From assembly GCA_030697165.1 (NCBI GenBank), contig JAUYQQ010000013.1:124001-188000 (forward strand): a stretch of 64,000 nucleotides of DNA. The letters are read 5' to 3'. The translations under genes and the position numbers were made by a program. Below are positions 60,242 to 64,000 of this stretch, piece after piece. The notes beneath the pieces are model-generated. The model was not told the origin of the DNA, searched no databases, and worked only from the letters and a program-made list of their open reading frames with translations. The DNA comes from Acidobacteriota bacterium (GTDB taxonomy: Bacteria > Acidobacteriota > Vicinamibacteria > Vicinamibacterales > UBA2999). Position 1 is the first letter of the stretch. Each line of letters starts with the position of its first letter.

Positions 60242-61705
60242 ATGCCTACCAACGAAGTTCTCACCGAAGCGGCCGGCGCGATCGCGTGGCTGGAACGCAT
60301 CGCCGGCGACCGGAGCCTGCTGCGGTCGCTCCCCACCGAAGATCGCCACCGCTTTCACCGTGCGATCGCGACGTTGTCGGAGATCGACCCTCAGGCCAAG
60401 CGCAAGCGGCAGAAGGCCATCAAGGCCGACGGCGTGAGGAAAGCCGAAGCCGTGTTGAACGAGTCCGGGATCCGCGCGCTGCGGCGCCGGCCGATGATCA
60501 CCACGCCCAACGTGTTTCCCCCGCAAGTCGACGGGTCCGACACGACCAACCAGCTCCCACCGGCGGTGGACCGCGTCTGCTACGTCTGCAAGGAACCCTA
60601 CTCGCAGCTCCACCACTTTTACGATCAGCTCTGCCCCGCGTGCGCCGAGACCAACTTCGCCGCCCGCACCGAGCTTGCAGACCTGCGAGGCCGCGTGGCG
60701 CTGCTGACCGGCGGGCGCGTGAAGATCGGCTACCAGGCGGGATTGAAGCTGCTGCGCTGCGGCGCGCACCTGATCGTGACGACGCGGTTTCCGCGCAACG
60801 CGGCCGATCGATACGCGCAGGAACCCGACTTTGTCGAGTGGGGCCACCGCCTGGAGATCTACGGCCTCGACCTGCGGCACATCCCGAGCGTGGAGGCGTT
60901 CTGCCGCGACATGAACGCCACGCGCGAACGCCTTGATTTCATCATCAACAACGCCTGCCAGACGGTCCGCCGTCCGCCCGAGTTCTACACGCACATGATG
61001 GAAGCGGAACTGGCGGCGTCACGGGATCAACCGGAACACGTCGGCAAGCTGCTGGGCGCAAGTGAACACGCGGTGGCACTCACCGACTCGGGCCAGGGCG
61101 TGGTGGTGGCCGCCCAACTCTCGCAGGTGCCGATGCTCGAAGAGGAGCTGGTCGCGCGGTCGCACCTGTTCCCGACCGGCCAGTACGACCACGACCTGCA
61201 ACAGGTGGACCTGCGCGATCGGAACTCCTGGCGCATGCTGCTGGCCGACGTGCCGACGGTCGAGATGCTCGAAGTGCAGTTCGTCAACCAGGTGGCGCCG
61301 TTCCTGTTCAACGCGCGGCTGAAGCCGCTGATGCTGCGGACCGCCGAACGCGACAAGCACATCGTGAATGTCTCGGCCGTTGAAGGACAGTTCTATCGTG
61401 CCTTCAAGACGACCCGGCATCCGCACACCAACATGGCGAAGGCGGCGCTCAACATGATGACGCGCACGGCCGCGACCGATTACTTCAACGACGGCATTCA
61501 CATGAACAGCGTCGACACCGGGTGGGTCACCGACGAGGATCCGGTCGAGATCGCGACGCGCAAGACCGCCGAACACCGCTTCCATCCCCCGCTCGACATC
61601 ATCGACGGCGGCGCCCGCATCGTCGCGCCCATCGTCACGGGTTTCAACACCGGCAACCACGTGTGGGGCCAGTTCCTGAAGGACTACAAGCCGACCCCCT
61701 GGTAG
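60242..61705 (+). CDS. SDR-family oxidoreductase with N-terminal zinc-ribbon-like domain
   Basis: The 487-residue protein begins with a helical segment, then Cys113/Cys116 (CYVC), His124/His125 and Cys131/Cys134 (CPAC), a likely zinc site. A Rossmann fold follows from VALLTGGRVKIGYQAGLKLL, with VNVSAVEGQF later. The usual catalytic Tyr-x-x-x-Lys is not in place before MAKAALNMMTRTAA: the Tyr position reads Thr, though YRAFK occurs 12 residues earlier. It may have shifted catalytic residues or a non-redox role. It lies 14 bp after the nucleotidyltransferase gene. Confidence 0.8.
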   Translation: MPTNEVLTEAAGAIAWLERIAGDRSLLRSLPTEDRHRFHRAIATLSEIDPQAKRKRQKAIKADGVRKAEAVLNESGIRALRRRPMITTPNVFPPQVDGSDTTNQLPPAVDRVCYVCKEPYSQLHHFYDQLCPACAETNFAARTELADLRGRVALLTGGRVKIGYQAGLKLLRCGAHLIVTTRFPRNAADRYAQEPDFVEWGHRLEIYGLDLRHIPSVEAFCRDMNATRERLDFIINNACQTVRRPPEFYTHMMEAELAASRDQPEHVGKLLGASEHAVALTDSGQGVVVAAQLSQVPMLEEELVARSHLFPTGQYDHDLQQVDLRDRNSWRMLLADVPTVEMLEVQFVNQVAPFLFNARLKPLMLRTAERDKHIVNVSAVEGQFYRAFKTTRHPHTNMAKAALNMMTRTAATDYFNDGIHMNSVDTGWVTDEDPVEIATRKTAEHRFHPPLDIIDGGARIVAPIVTGFNTGNHVWGQFLKDYKPTPW

Positions 61706-61708
61706 CGC

Positions 61709-61714
61709 TAAGAT
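61709..61714 (+). promoter_or_regulatory. -10-like hexamer for the PQQ-propeller gene (leaderless)
   Basis: TAAGAT lies 6 nt before the ATG at 61721. Confidence 0.45.
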
Positions 61715-61720
61715 TGCCCC

Positions 61721-63187
61721 ATGCTGATGAAGCGCGTGGGACTGGTGGTGGGATTGGCGGCGGTGCTCGGCGTCTCGCTCGGCGCCTCGGAGAATTGGAC
61801 GCGCTTCCGCGGCCCCAACGGCCTCGGCGTTTCCGACGCCACGAACGTGCCGGTGGATTTCGGTCCCACCAAGAACGTCAAGTGGAAGGCGCCGCTGCCG
61901 AACGGCCACTCGTCGCCGGTGCTGACCGACACCCACATCTTCCTGACCGGCCACTCGGCCGAGAAGGACGCGTACAAGCTGTTCGTGCTCGCGCTCGATC
62001 GCCAGACCGGCAAGCAGTTGTGGCAGCACGAGGTGCCCCGCCTGCAGCCGGGCCGCCGCGAGAACGTCAACGGGCCGGCATCACCGAGCCCGGTCACCGA
62101 CGGCACCAACGTCTACTTCTTCTTCCAGGACTTCGGGCTGATCAGCTACACCGCCGACGGCAAGGAGCGCTGGCGCCTGCCGCTTGGGCCGTTCAACATG
62201 TTCTACGGCTTCGGCGCGTCGCCGATTCTCGAAGACGGCGTGCTGATCCTGCCGGTCGATCAGGACACCGATCCGTATTTGCTCGCGGTCGATGCGAAGA
62301 CCGGCAAGCCGCGCTGGAAGGTGTCGCGGCCGCACGTGATTTCCGGTTATTCGACGCCGACCATCTGGCGGCCGACGACCGGCCCCGCGCAGATCCTGAT
62401 TCCCGAGTCGTTCCAGCTGACCGCCTACTCGATCGCCGACGGCAGGCAGTTGTGGTGGGTGCGAGGCCTCGCCTGTGAGATGAAGTCGGTGGCCAGCATC
62501 GACGGCGACACGCTTTACGTCAACGGCTGGGGCTTCGGCCAGAACCAGGCCGGCACGCAGATTCCCACGGTGGACTTCGCCACCGGCCTCAAGCGCTTCG
62601 ACAAGAACGGCGACGGGTTCGTTGGGCGCGACGAAGTGTCGAACCCGGCGGCGACCGAGCGCATGGACCGCATGCTGCGACCCGAAGCGGGCTTCGACGC
62701 GTTCGATGGCAATCGCGACGGCAAGCTGGATGCCAAGGACTGGGACGTCTTCCGCGCCATGCTCGCGGCCGAGAACGGCTTGATGGCCATCACGCTCGGC
62801 GGCTCGGGCGACATGACCGCCACCGCAGTGAAGTGGAAGTATCTCCGGCCGGTGCCGCAGGTGCCGTCCACGGTGCTGTACCAGGGCGTGCTCTACATGG
62901 TGAACGACAGCGGGATCCTGCTGTCGTTCGACCCGAAGACCGGCAACGTGTTGAAGCAGGGCCGTCTCAAGGGCGCCATCGACAAGTACTTCGCCTCGCC
63001 AATTGGCGCCGACGGCAAGATCTGGCTCGCCAGCCAGGACGGCACCATCTCCATCGTCACCGCCAAGGGCGACTGGGAGATGGTGCAGGTCAACACCCTG
63101 GACGACGAGGTGTTTGCCACGCCCGTGCCGGCGGATGGTGAGCTGTTCGTGCGCACGCGCAGCGCGTTGTATAACTTCGTGAAGTAG
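61721..63187 (+). CDS. PQQ-like beta-propeller with EF-hands
   Basis: The 488-residue exported protein has the opening ENWTRFRGPNGLGVSDATNV and propeller blades such as VLALDRQTGKQLWQHEVPRL, LAVDAKTGKPRWKVSRPHVI and LSFDPKTGNVLKQGRLKGAI. Two EF-hand-like calcium loops are inserted mid-protein: FDKNGDGFVGRDEV and FDGNRDGKLDAKDW. It resembles outer-membrane quinoprotein-like proteins common in Acidobacteria and Planctomycetes; enzymatic activity is not certain because PQQ ligands are not clear. The next gene starts immediately at the stop. Confidence 0.83.
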   Translation: MLMKRVGLVVGLAAVLGVSLGASENWTRFRGPNGLGVSDATNVPVDFGPTKNVKWKAPLPNGHSSPVLTDTHIFLTGHSAEKDAYKLFVLALDRQTGKQLWQHEVPRLQPGRRENVNGPASPSPVTDGTNVYFFFQDFGLISYTADGKERWRLPLGPFNMFYGFGASPILEDGVLILPVDQDTDPYLLAVDAKTGKPRWKVSRPHVISGYSTPTIWRPTTGPAQILIPESFQLTAYSIADGRQLWWVRGLACEMKSVASIDGDTLYVNGWGFGQNQAGTQIPTVDFATGLKRFDKNGDGFVGRDEVSNPAATERMDRMLRPEAGFDAFDGNRDGKLDAKDWDVFRAMLAAENGLMAITLGGSGDMTATAVKWKYLRPVPQVPSTVLYQGVLYMVNDSGILLSFDPKTGNVLKQGRLKGAIDKYFASPIGADGKIWLASQDGTISIVTAKGDWEMVQVNTLDDEVFATPVPADGELFVRTRSALYNFVK

Positions 63188-64000
63188 ATGGCCAAGATCA
63201 TCGTCGCCCTGCTGATCGCGCTGCCGTTCCTGGATCAACGGCCGGTCGACCTTCGCGGCAACAGTTTCCGCGCCTCGTCTGAGCTCGTGACCACCGCCGT
63301 CACCGTCCGCGACGCCGAGGGCCGGTTGGTGAAAGACCTCACGCAGGCCGACTTCACCATTGAAGAAGACAGTGCACCGCAGCGCATCACGCAGTTCAGC
63401 AAGGAGCGGGTTCCGGTCAGCCTGTCGCTGACCCTCGACATCAGCGACAGCATGCGCGGCCAGCGCATTGCCGACGCGCGCGCGGCGCTCGCCATTTTTC
63501 TCGACCAGCTGCTGGCGCCCGAAGACGAGGCGGCGCTGCTGGGCTTCAACCACGAAGCGCGGATGCTGGCGCCGTGGACGACCGAACGTGGCGGCATGCG
63601 CACCACCCTCGACGGGATCATCCCGTCAGGCGGCACGGCCCTGTACGACGCGATCGACGTGTCGTTGCCGCTGTTCGAGTCGCGGCTGCACCCGCGGGCG
63701 GCCATCCTGCTCGTGTCGGACGGCGCCGACACCGCCAGCGACGCCACCCCGACGCTGCTGAAGTACAAGCTGGTGCGCAGCGACGTGTTCCTCTACGCCA
63801 TCGGCATCGACTCGCTCGACGCCCGCAACTCACAGCGCATCAACCAGTACACGCTGGGCGAGTTGACCGCGCAGGGCGGCGGCTACACCGAGATCATTCG
63901 CAACGCGACCGAGCTGGGCCCGGCGACCGAGCGCATTGCCGAAGAACTGAATCACCAGTACATGATCGGCTACACGCCCGCGACCCGCGGCGACGGCAAG
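63188..64000 (+). CDS. VWFA-related domain protein, 3' truncated by the window
   Basis: At least 270 residues are visible and the frame is open at the window end. A short N-terminal hydrophobic segment precedes FRASSELVTTAVTVRDAEGR and LTQADFTIEEDSAPQRI. The VWA domain has an intact MIDAS, LTLDISDSMRGQRI, plus IIPSGGTALYDAID and ILLVSDGADTASD. The acidobacterial closing phrase HQYMIGYTPATRGDGK is reached at the edge. Unlike the VWFA protein at 21804 it keeps the metal motif. It follows the PQQ-propeller gene without a gap, suggesting co-transcription. Confidence 0.85.
   Translation, partial: MAKIIVALLIALPFLDQRPVDLRGNSFRASSELVTTAVTVRDAEGRLVKDLTQADFTIEEDSAPQRITQFSKERVPVSLSLTLDISDSMRGQRIADARAALAIFLDQLLAPEDEAALLGFNHEARMLAPWTTERGGMRTTLDGIIPSGGTALYDAIDVSLPLFESRLHPRAAILLVSDGADTASDATPTLLKYKLVRSDVFLYAIGIDSLDARNSQRINQYTLGELTAQGGGYTEIIRNATELGPATERIAEELNHQYMIGYTPATRGDGK

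Overview
The window is about two-thirds G+C and gene-dense, and it looks like a chromosomal segment of an acidobacterium, most likely class Vicinamibacteria from soil or sediment. That assignment is an inference from family content: an 818-residue duplicated orphan FtsX/MacB permease (ADOP), two VWFA-related proteins, several quinoprotein-type beta-propellers, a PD40-propeller lipoprotein plus a relic of a kinase-PD40 gene, a DUF5916 protein and an FG-GAP/ASPIC protein. A heme A synthase (CtaA/COX15) points to aerobic respiration with heme A. I saw no rRNA, tRNA, CRISPR array or intact transposase.

Layout. 1-8 kb: tail of a PIN-domain toxin, an exported metallo-beta-lactamase-fold hydrolase, a kinase relic with a minisatellite, a reverse-strand set GH15 / trehalose-phosphatase / FAD-linked oxidase, then a TPR lipoprotein coupled to ctaA. 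8-18 kb: ADOP permease, an STT3-like oligosaccharyltransferase coupled to a GT39-type membrane glycosyltransferase, an exported methyltransferase, a PD40 lipoprotein and xth. 18-28 kb: TPR lipoprotein, quinoprotein dehydrogenase, VWFA protein, PfkB kinase, alkaline-phosphatase-superfamily enzyme with YaeQ, and an FG-GAP protein. 28-36 kb: cystine-type symporter, amidase, small secreted protein, msrB with a Uma2 protein, and a D-aminoacylase-type amidohydrolase coupled to a YkgJ cysteine-cluster protein. 36.1-36.8 kb: a four-helix-bundle (23S intervening-sequence type) gene enclosed by inverted hexanucleotide arrays. 37-46 kb: small membrane protein, lipoprotein, methyltransferase, Uma2, a methionine-biosynthesis block (MetX-like/homoserine dehydrogenase fusion, then a MetY/MetB-type PLP enzyme coupled to a methyltransferase), and ispH coupled to a YjbQ-like gene. 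46-56 kb: DUF5916 protein, ATP-grasp, DUF457 membrane protein, alpha/beta hydrolase, serine hydrolase, OmpA-like protein, ABC-F ATPase and exported Pcm. 56-64 kb: DUF883-like protein, large esterase-like protein, S51 peptidase, a small-gene/nucleotidyltransferase pair, a zinc-ribbon SDR, an EF-hand PQQ propeller and a VWFA protein cut by the window end.

Two features run through the whole window. First, many short repeats lie between genes or inside them: heptamer C[AG]GGGAT arrays, an 18-bp minisatellite at two loci, an identical 22-bp palindrome at two loci (one inside a coding region), long hairpins between convergent genes, and a roughly 230-bp nested palindrome. Second, many genes have a -10-like TANNNT hexamer exactly 6 or 8 nt before the start codon and no usable Shine-Dalgarno site, which suggests widespread leaderless transcription.

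The most unusual locus is the 36.1-36.8 kb cassette. Its arms are inverted copies of the same low-complexity array ending in a perfect 10-bp inverted repeat, and its stop codon lies inside one arm, as if gene and arrays move together without a recognisable recombinase.
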